Notes: generated from the sequence alone by a model not told the origin. A stretch of 64,000 bases of DNA from Capnocytophaga sp. (GCF_030532915.1 NZ_JAUNKD010000009.1:22739-86738); one strand, 5' to 3'; shown: positions 52,592-61,953, numbered from the stretch's first letter. Made by a program: numbers and translations.

Positions 52592-54415
52592 ATGAAACGA
52601 ATAATTATATATGTATTTTTAATTTCAGCAACACTGGGAGCTTGTTCTGATTTTTTAGATGTTGCAGATGAGCAAACGAATGGTTTACAAAATCTTGACC
52701 AAGTATTTGATAACGTTGGGTATACGAGACGTTATTATGCAAATGTTTTTACCGGAGTTCCCGATTATTCAGCAGTAATCAATGCAGGAGGTTTTTCAAA
52801 CCCTTGGATGGCTATGACAGATGAGGTTATAGCTCCGTATGGAGACGTAGGCTATTATGTCACATCAGATAAAAATGAAGAAAATGTAAAATTTCATCGA
52901 TGGGGTGATGCTTACAAATTAATTCGTCAAGCCAATATCTTTTTAGCTAAGGTAAAACCTATACAAGCAACGGGTTCACAAGCCGATGTGTTGACAGAAG
53001 AACAAGTGGCAGAGATGAAAGCAAACGTTCGTTTTATGCGTGCTTTCTACCATTATATGTTGTTTGAACAATATGGCTCAATCCAGCTAGTGAAAGATAA
53101 AATTTTTGAAGAAAAAGATAATTTTGATATACCACGTGCTCCTCTTGATGAAGTTATTAATTACATTGATTCAGAATTACTGGCCGTAGCGCAACAACTA
53201 AAACAAGTCCCTATTGAAGATGAACAGTATAGGGCTTTGCCTACAAAAGGTGTGGCACTGGCAGTTCGGGCTAAATTGTGGATGTATGCGGCAAGTCCGT
53301 TGTTGAATGGTGGATATTCTGAAGCCTTAACAATAATGACCCCCTATGGACCTAATGGAGAAAAGATGCGGATGTATCCTGACTATGATGCAAATAAATG
53401 GCAAAAGGCAAAAGAAGCCGTAAAAGATTTTATTGATTATGCTGAAGCCGGAAATTACGAATTGTATTCAACAAACAATCCTATTGATGATGTGTATGAA
53501 TTATTTCAAAAATATACAAAAGAAATTATATGGGCAACAGCTTCCAATAATTGGGGAGGTATGGATCAAGATTCTTTTGACAGAAGAGCCACTCCCCGTA
53601 GTGAACAAAATGGGTTGGGGAGCATTGCTGTGTATCAAGAATTAGTAGATGATTTTTATATGGAAGATGGTCTTCCTATCAAAAATACAGACTTTTTGTC
53701 GGCTTCACCCCTCTATTCAGAAACTGGCTTCACAGATCTTGACGGAAGTCCGGTACACAATATGTGGGTAAAAAGAGAACCCCGATTTTATAATACGGTT
53801 TTTTATCAAGGACGTAAATGGCATATAACCAACAATGTGATAAATTTTCATTTAGGGTCCGCTAATGATAAAAATGGCCAACATACACCAACGGGTTATT
53901 TGCTTTATAAACGTTTTAACAGAAAAGTTCATAAACGCCCACCCGGAGTGGTTTCAAAATTTAGACCATCTATTATTTTTCGTTTGGCTGATTTTTATTT
54001 GTTATATGCAGAGGTGCTCAATGAGGTAACACCATCTGATTCCGATGTTTTACTATATTTAAACAAAGTACGAACTCGAGCCGGATTGCCTGATATTGAA
54101 AAACTTAATCCTTCTATTGCTGGAAACAAAGAATTGCAAAGAAAGGCAATCCGGCGTGAAAGAAGAATAGAACTGGCAACAGAAGGACAGCGATATTTTG
54201 ACGTACGACGTTGGATGATAGCCGACCAACCCGAAGGTAACCAAAATAGAGATATGTATGGAATGGATATGGATAAAGATATTTCTGGTTTTTACACACG
54301 TAAAAAAGTACATAGAAACGTATTCACGCGAAAAATGTATTTACATCCAGTTCCTTTTTATGAATTACAAAAAACAAAAGGGGCAGTAGTGCAAAATCCG
54401 GGTTGGAGAATTTAA
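52592..54415 (+). CDS. SusD/RagB-type glycan-binding lipoprotein
   Basis: A 607-residue surface lipoprotein with lipobox GAC (MKRIIIYVFLISATLGAC, Cys18). It has the helical TPR-like SusD core: YKLIRQANIFLAKV, EMKANVRFMRAFYHYMLFEQYGSIQLV, GVALAVRAKLWMYAASPLLNG and the C-terminal FRLADFYLLYAEVLNEVTPSDSDVLLYLNKVRTRAGLPDI plus RRERRIELATEGQRYFDVRRWMIA. It acts as the lid of the SusC pedal-bin transporter. Its size, longer than the usual 500-550, may reflect extra binding loops. The gene is part of a three-gene operon. Confidence 0.95.
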   Translation: MKRIIIYVFLISATLGACSDFLDVADEQTNGLQNLDQVFDNVGYTRRYYANVFTGVPDYSAVINAGGFSNPWMAMTDEVIAPYGDVGYYVTSDKNEENVKFHRWGDAYKLIRQANIFLAKVKPIQATGSQADVLTEEQVAEMKANVRFMRAFYHYMLFEQYGSIQLVKDKIFEEKDNFDIPRAPLDEVINYIDSELLAVAQQLKQVPIEDEQYRALPTKGVALAVRAKLWMYAASPLLNGGYSEALTIMTPYGPNGEKMRMYPDYDANKWQKAKEAVKDFIDYAEAGNYELYSTNNPIDDVYELFQKYTKEIIWATASNNWGGMDQDSFDRRATPRSEQNGLGSIAVYQELVDDFYMEDGLPIKNTDFLSASPLYSETGFTDLDGSPVHNMWVKREPRFYNTVFYQGRKWHITNNVINFHLGSANDKNGQHTPTGYLLYKRFNRKVHKRPPGVVSKFRPSIIFRLADFYLLYAEVLNEVTPSDSDVLLYLNKVRTRAGLPDIEKLNPSIAGNKELQRKAIRRERRIELATEGQRYFDVRRWMIADQPEGNQNRDMYGMDMDKDISGFYTRKKVHRNVFTRKMYLHPVPFYELQKTKGAVVQNPGWRI

Positions 54416-54436
54416 TAATTTTTAAAAATAGAAAAA

Positions 54437-55780
54437 ATGAACTACATATTAAAAATTTTTATAGTACTAACATTTTTTTTCCATTTTGGATGTGATGTTA
54501 ATATGGATTATGAGGGAATGACACCTGGTGTGTTGTATTTGCCAATAACAGGAGTTCAAAAACTTACGGCATATGATGTAGGAGAAGTATTTGAACAAGA
54601 AATTTGGGTTGGTAAAGGTGGACTCTCAGGAGGAGTATCAACAGTTGAGATGCTAGTTGTACCAAAATTGTTAGATTCCATAAATCAATCGTTGGGTACT
54701 TCGTATAAGCTACTTCCAGAAAATTGTTATGATTTTAGTAATCATTCAGTTAATATATCTGGAATTGCTAATGAAGAGAAATTTATTTTAAAATACTACC
54801 CTGATAAAATTCTTGAAAAATCAAATAATGTATACGATAAAGAAATATTTGCTTTGCCTTTAAGATTAAAATCAAATAGCGGATATAAAGCAAATCCGAG
54901 TAAAAATACTGTGTTTTACACTTTTACCATTTCAGATCCTGTTCTAAAAATTCTCAATGAAAGAGAAACAAATGTTGACTTGTCCGCCACGAATAAAGTT
55001 TCCGTAATAACTCAATTTGGCGTACCTTTTACCAACAAATGGGAAATTACCGCCAATATAGTGCATTCAGAAGAAGTAGTGGAAAATTATAATACCACTC
55101 AAGGAACATTTTATGCACTACTCCCCAAAAATGCGTATGAAGGAGACGATAAAATCGTCTTAAAATCAGGTGAAAACAAAAAAACGTTGACATATACTAT
55201 AAACGTGTCTGAATTAACACCTGGAAACTACATATTGCCCGTGCAAATAAATTCAATTACTTCTTCTTTAAATGGAAATAAAACAGATAATATCAAATAT
55301 GATGCCAATGCAAAATGTGTGTTTGTAATGTCAAAGAAAGGAATGAAAATTTCAAAATCAGTTTGGAAAATCGTGTCAACAACGACAGAAGAAACAATGG
55401 GAGAAGGACCTAACAACGGGAAAGCTATCCATTTGATTGATGATAATACCGATACTTTTTGGCATAGTAAGTGGCAAGGAGGAAATTCTCCTCTTCCATA
55501 TGAAATAATAATTGATATGGGGAAAGAGCATTTAGTTTCACAACTTGATATTGTTCCTCGAAATATTGATAATAATAGTATTGGTTACTTGCGATTTGAA
55601 ACAAGTCTTGATCAGTCAAATTGGGAGTATGTAGGTAAGTTTAAATTTGACAGAACGATTCCTATGATAACTTGCCCTGTGAAATCAACAAGATGTAGGT
55701 ATATTAAACTGATGATTCCGGAAGATGCGGCAAGCACAAGAGTCACATCTATTAGGGAACTTACTGCTTATGGAGAATAA
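54437..55780 (+). CDS. surface lipoprotein with DUF1735 and discoidin (F5/8 C) domains
   Basis: A 447-residue lipoprotein (lipobox HFGC, Cys19). The N-terminal part (about 25-290) holds two DUF1735/BT_3987-type repeats, with GTSYKLLPENCYDFSNHSVNISGIANEEKF in the first; the C-terminal part (about 305-447) is a discoidin-like F5/8 C domain (IHLIDDNTDTFWHSKWQGGNSPLPYEIIIDMGKEHLVSQLDIVPR). Such proteins bind glycans at the cell surface, and DUF1735 proteins are found in loci with GH18 endo-beta-N-acetylglucosaminidases acting on N-glycans. Here no glycosidase follows; the locus ends with a strong terminator. Confidence 0.85.
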   Translation: MNYILKIFIVLTFFFHFGCDVNMDYEGMTPGVLYLPITGVQKLTAYDVGEVFEQEIWVGKGGLSGGVSTVEMLVVPKLLDSINQSLGTSYKLLPENCYDFSNHSVNISGIANEEKFILKYYPDKILEKSNNVYDKEIFALPLRLKSNSGYKANPSKNTVFYTFTISDPVLKILNERETNVDLSATNKVSVITQFGVPFTNKWEITANIVHSEEVVENYNTTQGTFYALLPKNAYEGDDKIVLKSGENKKTLTYTINVSELTPGNYILPVQINSITSSLNGNKTDNIKYDANAKCVFVMSKKGMKISKSVWKIVSTTTEETMGEGPNNGKAIHLIDDNTDTFWHSKWQGGNSPLPYEIIIDMGKEHLVSQLDIVPRNIDNNSIGYLRFETSLDQSNWEYVGKFKFDRTIPMITCPVKSTRCRYIKLMIPEDAASTRVTSIRELTAYGE

Positions 55781-55782
55781 TC

Positions 55783-55825
55783 TAAAAAAAGAAAAACTAC
55801 CCTTTTGGGTAGTTTTTCTTTTTAT
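55783..55825. terminator. bidirectional terminator
   Basis: A perfect 17-bp stem (55786-55802 and 55807-55823) around the loop TTTT, with an A-rich left arm and T-rich right arm. It ends both the SusC/SusD operon and the converging galactose operon. Confidence 0.93.
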
Positions 55826-55835
55826 TTAAACGGAT

Positions 55836-56987
55836 TTAAGCGATTTTTCGCGAACCGTTGCCGATAACCACGTCATAAACTTTCGGTTCGTGACCGTATT
55901 TGGCAGCAAATTCTTTCTTGGCTTTGGCGATGAACGCATCGTAGAGTTCTTCTTTAACGATGTTGATGGTACAACCGCCGAAACCGCCGCCCATTATACG
56001 ACTTCCGGAAACGCCCGCTTCTTCTGCGATGGTTGCCAGAAAATCAAGCTCTTCACAGCTTACATCGTAGAGTTTGCTCATTCCCCAGTGGGTGCCGTAC
56101 ATCATTTTTCCGACGGTTTCAAAATCACCTTGCGTCATTGCCTCACAAGCCGTACGAAGGCGCTCAGCCTCACCCACGGCATATTCGGCACGGCGATAAT
56201 CTTCTTCTGAAACTAAATCTTTTACCGATTTAAGCTGCTCGAAATTAGCCTGACATACAAACTCCACTTCCGGATATTTTTTGTGCAACTCTTTGGCAAC
56301 GCGTTCGCAAGAGAGGCGACGCTCGTTGTAAGGCGACCCCACCAAAGCGTGTTTCACCACAGAGTCCAAAAGAACCACCTTGTAACCTTTGGGGTTGAAT
56401 GGAACGTATTCAAACTCCATTGTGCTGCAATCCAGTTTGATAAGGTGTCCTTCTTTTCCGAAAAGGGAAGCAAATTGGTCCATAATACCGCATTTTACGC
56501 CTACGTAATTATGCTCGGTCATTTGCCCAACTTTTACCAATTCTTTTTTATCGAAGCCTAATTTGTAAATTTCGTTCAGGGCAAAGGCATAGGCACTTTC
56601 AAGGGCTGCCGATGATGACATTCCTGCCCCCAGAGGCACATCGCCGGTGAAAACTGTGTCGAAGCCTGCTGTTTTTCCGCCTCGTTTTGCCAATTCGCGC
56701 ACCACCCCGAAGATGTATTTTGCCCAGCCTTCGGCGGGTTTGTCTTCTTCATTCATTCCGAATTCAGAGTATTCTTTTAGGTCGATGGCATACGCCCGAA
56801 TTTTGTCGGTTCCGTTGGGTTTTAGTTCAATGAGCATACCTTTGTCCACCGCACCCGGAAGCACGAAGCCTCCGTTGTAGTCGGTATGTTCGCCGATAAG
56901 ATTGATACGCCCGGGCGAAAAATAAACATCGCCTTGGGTGTTAAAACGTTCTTTAAATGTATTTCTTACAGTGTCTAAATTATTCAT
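55836..56987 (-). CDS. galK: galactokinase
   Basis: Phosphorylates alpha-D-galactose to galactose-1-phosphate with ATP (Leloir pathway). The 383-residue GHMP kinase has the signature GRINLIGEHTDYNGGFVLP (near 27-45), the phosphate loop GDVPLGAGMSSSAALESA (near 115-132) and motif 3 SGSRIMGGGFGGCTI near the C-terminus. It is the last gene of the galM-MFS-galK operon (33-bp gap to the transporter gene). Galactose-1-phosphate uridylyltransferase (galT) is not in the window. Confidence 0.96.
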   Translation of the reverse strand: MNNLDTVRNTFKERFNTQGDVYFSPGRINLIGEHTDYNGGFVLPGAVDKGMLIELKPNGTDKIRAYAIDLKEYSEFGMNEEDKPAEGWAKYIFGVVRELAKRGGKTAGFDTVFTGDVPLGAGMSSSAALESAYAFALNEIYKLGFDKKELVKVGQMTEHNYVGVKCGIMDQFASLFGKEGHLIKLDCSTMEFEYVPFNPKGYKVVLLDSVVKHALVGSPYNERRLSCERVAKELHKKYPEVEFVCQANFEQLKSVKDLVSEEDYRRAEYAVGEAERLRTACEAMTQGDFETVGKMMYGTHWGMSKLYDVSCEELDFLATIAEEAGVSGSRIMGGGFGGCTINIVKEELYDAFIAKAKKEFAAKYGHEPKVYDVVIGNGSRKIA

Positions 56988-57020
56988 AATAAATTATTTA
57001 CTAATTTTGTGTTAGAGGAA

Positions 57021-58346
57021 TTATTCTACTGGAATGTCTTTGTTTACGTTTTTACAACCAACGGCAGCATAATATAAAAGGAAAACCAAGCATATTACAA
57101 TCAGCCAGTAACTTGTCAAATAACCGAGACCGTCAGTGGCATCTACAATTCCGTTTTGCATTAGCGGGATAATACCTCCACCGCAAACCATTACCATAAA
57201 GATACCGGCAGCTTTTTCAGTATATTTGCCGAGTCCTTCCACCGCGAGGTTGAAAATTCCGCCCCACATAACTGAGGTGCAAAGCCCAACAAGTACTAAT
57301 AGAACGGCGTTTACAGGTACATTAACCAATCCGAAGAGGCCTTCTGAATCGTTTTTAAACACAGGAAGGTTTACAAGTGAATCCACCGGAGCGAAGATGG
57401 CAGCCAATGTGAGCACCAATCCTAATCCGGAAGCAAAAGTAAGCATTTTTTTGGCTGAAACTTTACTTCCGATAGCAGCCCCGAGTAATCGACCCACTAA
57501 CATTAATAGCCAGTATGTGGCTGTAACAGAGCCTGCTATGGCTTCGGCTCCTCCTTTGTCGCCAAGTTTTAAAACATCTAAATCTGAGTTTTGTAACCAT
57601 TTGTTCAAAATGTTGGGAACTCCTACTTCTACTCCCACATAGATAAAAATACCGATAGCTCCCAAAACAAAGTGACGGAATGACAGCGGGCTGTGCTCAT
57701 ACGTAGCGTTGGTAACAGTTTGTTGTTCTTTGTGTTTTTCCGGAATATTTGTGAACAAAATAACAAGAAAAGCAAAAGCGAAGATAGCCAAAGCAGCATA
57801 CATCAATGGGAATACGTTGCTGATTTGAGCGTTTTTAATCCCCTGCGGAATTAAAATACCCACAAGAATGATTACCGCCGTGCCGCAAAGTGAGTTAAAA
57901 GAACCTCCCAATTGAATGAGTTGGTTTCCTTTATTCCCGCCACCGCCTAACATATTAAGCATCGGGTTTACCACCGTGTTGAGTAAACACATTGAAAAAC
58001 CGGCAATGAAAGCTCCTAACAGATAAACCCCGAAACTCCCCATAATACCGGAAAGCGTTTGAATGCCTACGCCTAAAAAGCCTACGGCAATGGCAATTAA
58101 AGCGGTTTTTTTGTATCCAAATTTATCCAATAAATTACCCGCAGGATACCCCATAACGGCATAGGCAATGAAATTTGCAAATACCCCGAGAGTACCCATC
58201 CAGTTGGCTACATTAAATTGAAATTTTAAAATATCACCCATCGGTGAGGCTAAGTTGGTAACAAATGAAATCATACCAAAAAGGAAAATCATCGCTATGA
58301 TGGCAATAAAATTTCCTTGTGAACTTTGTGTGTTAGTATTACTCAT
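57021..58346 (-). CDS. sugar MFS transporter (glucose/galactose type)
   Basis: A 441-residue inner-membrane permease with twelve predicted helices. It resembles the FucP/GluP-like glucose/galactose family: helix 1 FIAIIAMIFLFGMISFVTNLASPMG, MGYPAGNLLDKFGYKKTALI between helices 2 and 3, and FIAGFSMCLLNTVVNPMLNMLGG in helix 4, which is a common motif in that group. Its position between galM and galK makes galactose the likely substrate, by proton symport. Confidence 0.9.
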   Translation of the reverse strand: MSNTNTQSSQGNFIAIIAMIFLFGMISFVTNLASPMGDILKFQFNVANWMGTLGVFANFIAYAVMGYPAGNLLDKFGYKKTALIAIAVGFLGVGIQTLSGIMGSFGVYLLGAFIAGFSMCLLNTVVNPMLNMLGGGGNKGNQLIQLGGSFNSLCGTAVIILVGILIPQGIKNAQISNVFPLMYAALAIFAFAFLVILFTNIPEKHKEQQTVTNATYEHSPLSFRHFVLGAIGIFIYVGVEVGVPNILNKWLQNSDLDVLKLGDKGGAEAIAGSVTATYWLLMLVGRLLGAAIGSKVSAKKMLTFASGLGLVLTLAAIFAPVDSLVNLPVFKNDSEGLFGLVNVPVNAVLLVLVGLCTSVMWGGIFNLAVEGLGKYTEKAAGIFMVMVCGGGIIPLMQNGIVDATDGLGYLTSYWLIVICLVFLLYYAAVGCKNVNKDIPVE

Positions 58347-58388
58347 AAAATTGTTAAATTAAAATTTAATTAATTGTTAATTATATAT

Positions 58389-59411
58389 TTAAAAAATGAA
58401 TTTAAAGTTTGTCCAATAGTTGTATGTTTCGTCGGGGTTTAACTGGGTGCTTTTGAAGTTGGGGTGATTTAACGCATCGGCAAAACCTTGCGCTTCAAAG
58501 CAGAAACCGGTGTTTTTGCCCAATTTTTTTCGGTTTTTTACTTCCAATTCAGGCAGATAATATCCTGCATAGATATGTAACACGGCGTGATTGGTGCGTA
58601 CCTCTACCGTGATGGTTTTCTCGGCGTTGGTTACCGAACCGATGCACTTATCACCATTGGTTTCATTGACAAACGAGTTATCGGTATGCTCGTAAATAAG
58701 CTGCCCGTTTTGGTAGTCAAGCGGTGTGCCGGTCACAGGCAAAATCTCACCGGTAGGAGTGAAAAACTCAGGTACTAACGGAACGTACTTGTCTGAATGT
58801 ATGGTAAGTGTGTGATTCAAAACATCACTTTCGTTGCCGTGATTTAAGTTGAAGTAGGTGTGTTGCGTGAGATTTAAAATGGTGGGTTTGTCGGTTTTTC
58901 CGCCGTACTGAATTTGAATGGAATTATCATCAAGAAGTGTGTACGAAACGGTAGCCGTTAGGTTGCCGGGGTAGCCTTCTTCGCCGTCTTTTGAAAAATA
59001 TTCCAATGTTACTGACGGATTGGGATTTTCTTCCGCTTTAACAACGTTCCAAACCACACTGTCAAAGCCTACAAAACCGCCGTGAAGTTGGTTTTCGCCG
59101 TGGTTGGTGGTCAGTTGCACGGCTTCTCCGTTGATTTTCGTTTTCCCGTACTTGATGCGCCCTGCATTCCGCCCGATAATGGTTCCTAAATAGGGGTAAC
59201 CTTTGCGATATGCTTCGCTAACATATTCTTCAAAAGTGTCAAAACCAAGCACGGTTTCAATCATTTTACCGCCAACGGGTACTTTTATGGAAGTGATAAT
59301 TCCGCCGAAATTGGTAACGGACACTTCCATTCCGTTTTTGTTTGTTAGCGTAATGAGTTCTACGCTTTTATTGTTGTGAGTTCCGAATGTTTTTTGCTGT
59401 ATTTTTTTCAT
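58389..59411 (-). CDS. galM: galactose mutarotase (aldose 1-epimerase)
   Basis: Interconverts beta- and alpha-galactose so that galactokinase can act. The 340-residue protein from the ATG at 59411 has GGIITSIKVP, FGRNAGRIKYGKTKINGE-like sugar-binding region, catalytic His in LTQHTYFNLN and the C-terminal GFCFEAQGFADALNHPNF with the catalytic Glu. An in-frame ATG at 59483 would add 24 residues with a hydrophobic stretch; the MKKIQQKTFG start is preferred because a -7-like box (TACTTTCG on the minus strand) lies between the two ATGs. It is the first gene of the galactose operon. Confidence 0.92.
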   Translation of the reverse strand: MKKIQQKTFGTHNNKSVELITLTNKNGMEVSVTNFGGIITSIKVPVGGKMIETVLGFDTFEEYVSEAYRKGYPYLGTIIGRNAGRIKYGKTKINGEAVQLTTNHGENQLHGGFVGFDSVVWNVVKAEENPNPSVTLEYFSKDGEEGYPGNLTATVSYTLLDDNSIQIQYGGKTDKPTILNLTQHTYFNLNHGNESDVLNHTLTIHSDKYVPLVPEFFTPTGEILPVTGTPLDYQNGQLIYEHTDNSFVNETNGDKCIGSVTNAEKTITVEVRTNHAVLHIYAGYYLPELEVKNRKKLGKNTGFCFEAQGFADALNHPNFKSTQLNPDETYNYWTNFKFIF

Positions 59412-59525
59412 ACGTGTAAAATTTGGACGAAAGTACGAAAAAAAAACGAAAACTAGAAACTTCAATCCAGAAAATTTTATCATTTTTTTAAGAAATAAAT
59501 TTTATCATTTTGTTAAAATAGCGTA

Positions 59526-59547
59526 TTTGAGATGTTTACATCTCAAA
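59526..59547. promoter_or_regulatory. 22-bp palindrome upstream of the galactose operon
   Basis: TTTGAGATGT (59526-59535), TT, ACATCTCAAA (59538-59547): a perfect 10-bp inverted repeat in the 275-bp gap between galM and the divergent DUF493 gene. It could be an operator or a short hairpin. Confidence 0.5.
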
Positions 59548-59663
59548 AGTAAGTGTGCAAAATCACCATAAGTTTTTGATGTTATTTGACGCATTACTGC
59601 ATAAATTGAAGAAAATCTTGCTTTGAAAAACCTAAAATATTTTTCTCTTCGGCTGAAAACCGT

Positions 59664-59671
59664 TATCTTTG
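59664..59671 (+). promoter_or_regulatory. -7 promoter element of the DUF493-DUF4290-murA run
   Basis: TATCTTTG matches TAnnTTTG exactly, 15 bp before the ATG at 59687. No clear -33 motif is seen. Confidence 0.55.
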
Positions 59672-59686
59672 CAAAAAGTTTAGAGA

Positions 59687-59977
59687 ATGAAAACAGAACA
59701 AGAATTAAACGATTTTTTCGAGCGATTAAAAAAAGAGTTGGAAGAAACTACTTCATTTCCAACTTCTTATTTATATAAATTCATCGTTCCGGCAACTGAT
59801 GAAAATATAAAAACCATTCGCAATATTTTCAAAGAAACCGATGCCGAGATTAAAACGCGTCCGTCTTCTGCGGGGAAATACACGGGGGTATCCGTTACGG
59901 TAACCTTGCCCAACCCCGATGCGGTAATTCACTATTACAGAGAGGTAGGAAAAATTGAAGGAATTCTTTCATTGTAA
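59687..59977 (+). CDS. DUF493 family protein (YbeD-like)
   Basis: A 96-residue alpha/beta protein. FPTSYLYKFIVPATDENIKTIRNIF and the closing GKYTGVSVTVTLPNPDAVIHYYREVGKIEGILSL match DUF493, a small ACT-like fold whose E. coli member YbeD sits by lipoate genes; function unknown. It starts a rightward run with DUF4290 and murA (14- and 12-base gaps). Confidence 0.85.
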   Translation: MKTEQELNDFFERLKKELEETTSFPTSYLYKFIVPATDENIKTIRNIFKETDAEIKTRPSSAGKYTGVSVTVTLPNPDAVIHYYREVGKIEGILSL

Positions 59978-59991
59978 ATGACTTACGTTTT

Positions 59992-60630
59992 ATGAATTAT
60001 TTAGAATACAACACCGAGCGCACGCCGCTCATTATTCCTGAATACGGTCGACATATTCAAAAAATGATTGAAAAAGCCATCACGCTTGAAGACCGTGAAG
60101 AACGCAACAACACCGCCAAGAGCATCATTACCGTAATGGGAAATTTATTTCCGCATTTGCGTGATGTGCCTGATTTTCAGCATAAATTGTGGGATCAGCT
60201 TTTCATTATGTCAGGCTTTCGGTTAGATGTTGATTCGCCCTTTGAAAAACCCACAGCCGATGTGCTTGCCAAACGCCCCGATGCGTTGCGATATCCGCAA
60301 AATCATCCGAAATATCGTTTTTACGGCAACAATATCAAAAAAATGATTGACGTTTGTGTGAGTTGGGAAGAAGGTGAGCTTAAAGAGGCTTTAAAATATG
60401 CCATAGCCAATCATATGAAAAAGAGTTACTTAACTTGGAATAAGGAAGCCGTTGATGATGAGGTGGTTTTTCAGCATCTTTATGAACTCAGTCAAGGGCA
60501 ACTTGATTTGGCAAAAGCGAAAGAAGACCTGACAAACAGTAACGATTTGATGAAAACCAGACAGAATTTAACCAAACGGATTGCCAATACGCAAACCAAA
60601 AAAGGAAATTCAAATTATAAAAAGAAGTAA
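59992..60630 (+). CDS. DUF4290 family protein
   Basis: A 212-residue soluble helical protein. The N-terminal MNYLEYNTERTPLIIPEYGRHIQKMIEKAI and the FPHLRDVPDFQHKLWDQLFIMSGF segment are the marks of DUF4290, found in Bacteroidota just upstream of murA; function unknown. The tail is lysine-rich (TQTKKGNSNYKKK). The conserved position beside murA suggests a link to envelope growth, but this is only inferred. Confidence 0.87.
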   Translation: MNYLEYNTERTPLIIPEYGRHIQKMIEKAITLEDREERNNTAKSIITVMGNLFPHLRDVPDFQHKLWDQLFIMSGFRLDVDSPFEKPTADVLAKRPDALRYPQNHPKYRFYGNNIKKMIDVCVSWEEGELKEALKYAIANHMKKSYLTWNKEAVDDEVVFQHLYELSQGQLDLAKAKEDLTNSNDLMKTRQNLTKRIANTQTKKGNSNYKKK

Positions 60631-60642
60631 AAACTCACAATA

Positions 60643-61953
60643 ATGGGCGTGTTTAAAATAGAAGGCGGATACACATTAAAAGGTGAAATTACGCCACAAG
60701 GAGCTAAAAATGAGGCATTGCAGATTTTGTGTGCCGTGTTGCTTACCGACCAGAAAGTAACCATACACAATATTCCTAACATACTTGATGTCAATAAATT
60801 AATATCACTGCTTGAAAATTTGGGCGTCAAAATCCAAAAACTGGGAAAGGGTTCGTATAGTTTTCAAGCCGATGAAATCAATCTGAATTATTTGCAATCA
60901 CCTGCATTTCAGTCCGAAGGGCAAGGTTTGCGAGGGTCGATTATGATTGTGGGACCACTTCTGACGCGCTTCGGGGTGGGATATATTCCGCGTCCCGGTG
61001 GTGATAAAATTGGTCGCCGAAGGTTAGATACTCATTTTGAAGGGTTTATAAAATTAGGTGCGAATTTTAAATACGACAGAGAAAATCAAACATATAGCGT
61101 AAAGGCAAAACGCCTCAAAGGTACGGATATGTTGCTTGACGAAGCCTCTGTAACAGGGACTTCCAATATTATTATGGCAGCCGTTTTAGCCGAAGGGACA
61201 ACCACGATTTACAACGCTGCCTGTGAGCCCTACGTACAGCAACTTTGTCGTATGCTTAATGCTATGGGAGCTGATATTCAGGGTGTTGGTTCTAATTTTC
61301 TGACAATTAATGGGGTGGAGAAACTCTCGGGTTGCACGCACACACTTCTGCCGGATATGATTGAAATCGGTAGTTGGATTGGCTTAGCTGCGATGACCCA
61401 AAGTGAAATTACTATCAAAAACGTGGGCTGGGAACATTTAGGCTTGATTCCCAATGTGTTTCAGAAGTTGGGGATTACACTTGAACGTCGGGGCGATGAT
61501 ATTTACATTCCGGCACACACGCAAGGTTATGAAGTTCAGAATTACATAGACGGTTCAATATTAACGGTTTCCGATGCGCCTTGGCCCGGCTTTACGCCCG
61601 ATTTGCTCAGTATCATTCTGGTAATGGCAACACAAGCACGCGGAGAGGTTTTGATTCATCAAAAAATGTTTGAAAGCCGTTTGTTTTTCATTGATAAACT
61701 GATAGATATGGGCGCAAAAATTATTTTGTGCGACCCCCATCGGGCAACGGTTATCGGCAATGATTTCAAGTCACCGTTGAAAGCAACTTTGATGACCTCA
61801 CCCGACATTCGTGCCGGAATCGCCTTGCTCATTGCTGCACTTTCCGCCAAAGGAACTTCAACCATTTACAATATCGAGCAAATAGACCGGGGTTACGAAA
61901 ATATCGATGAGCGTTTGCGGGCTTTGGGCGCCAGAATTATTCGCGTTAATTAG
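60643..61953 (+). CDS. murA: UDP-N-acetylglucosamine 1-carboxyvinyltransferase MurA, Cys-to-Asp form
   Basis: Transfers enolpyruvate from PEP to UDP-GlcNAc, the first committed step of peptidoglycan synthesis. The 436-residue protein has the EPSP-synthase-like fold: GAKNEALQIL (20-29), the active-site loop YIPRPGGDKIGRRRLDTHFEGF (114-135) and the DMIEIGSWIGLAAMT and DLLSIILVMATQARGEV blocks. The catalytic cysteine (Cys115 in E. coli) is Asp121 here, as known in fosfomycin-resistant MurA of some other bacteria. The gene lies 12 bases after DUF4290. Confidence 0.93.
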   Translation: MGVFKIEGGYTLKGEITPQGAKNEALQILCAVLLTDQKVTIHNIPNILDVNKLISLLENLGVKIQKLGKGSYSFQADEINLNYLQSPAFQSEGQGLRGSIMIVGPLLTRFGVGYIPRPGGDKIGRRRLDTHFEGFIKLGANFKYDRENQTYSVKAKRLKGTDMLLDEASVTGTSNIIMAAVLAEGTTTIYNAACEPYVQQLCRMLNAMGADIQGVGSNFLTINGVEKLSGCTHTLLPDMIEIGSWIGLAAMTQSEITIKNVGWEHLGLIPNVFQKLGITLERRGDDIYIPAHTQGYEVQNYIDGSILTVSDAPWPGFTPDLLSIILVMATQARGEVLIHQKMFESRLFFIDKLIDMGAKIILCDPHRATVIGNDFKSPLKATLMTSPDIRAGIALLIAALSAKGTSTIYNIEQIDRGYENIDERLRALGARIIRVN

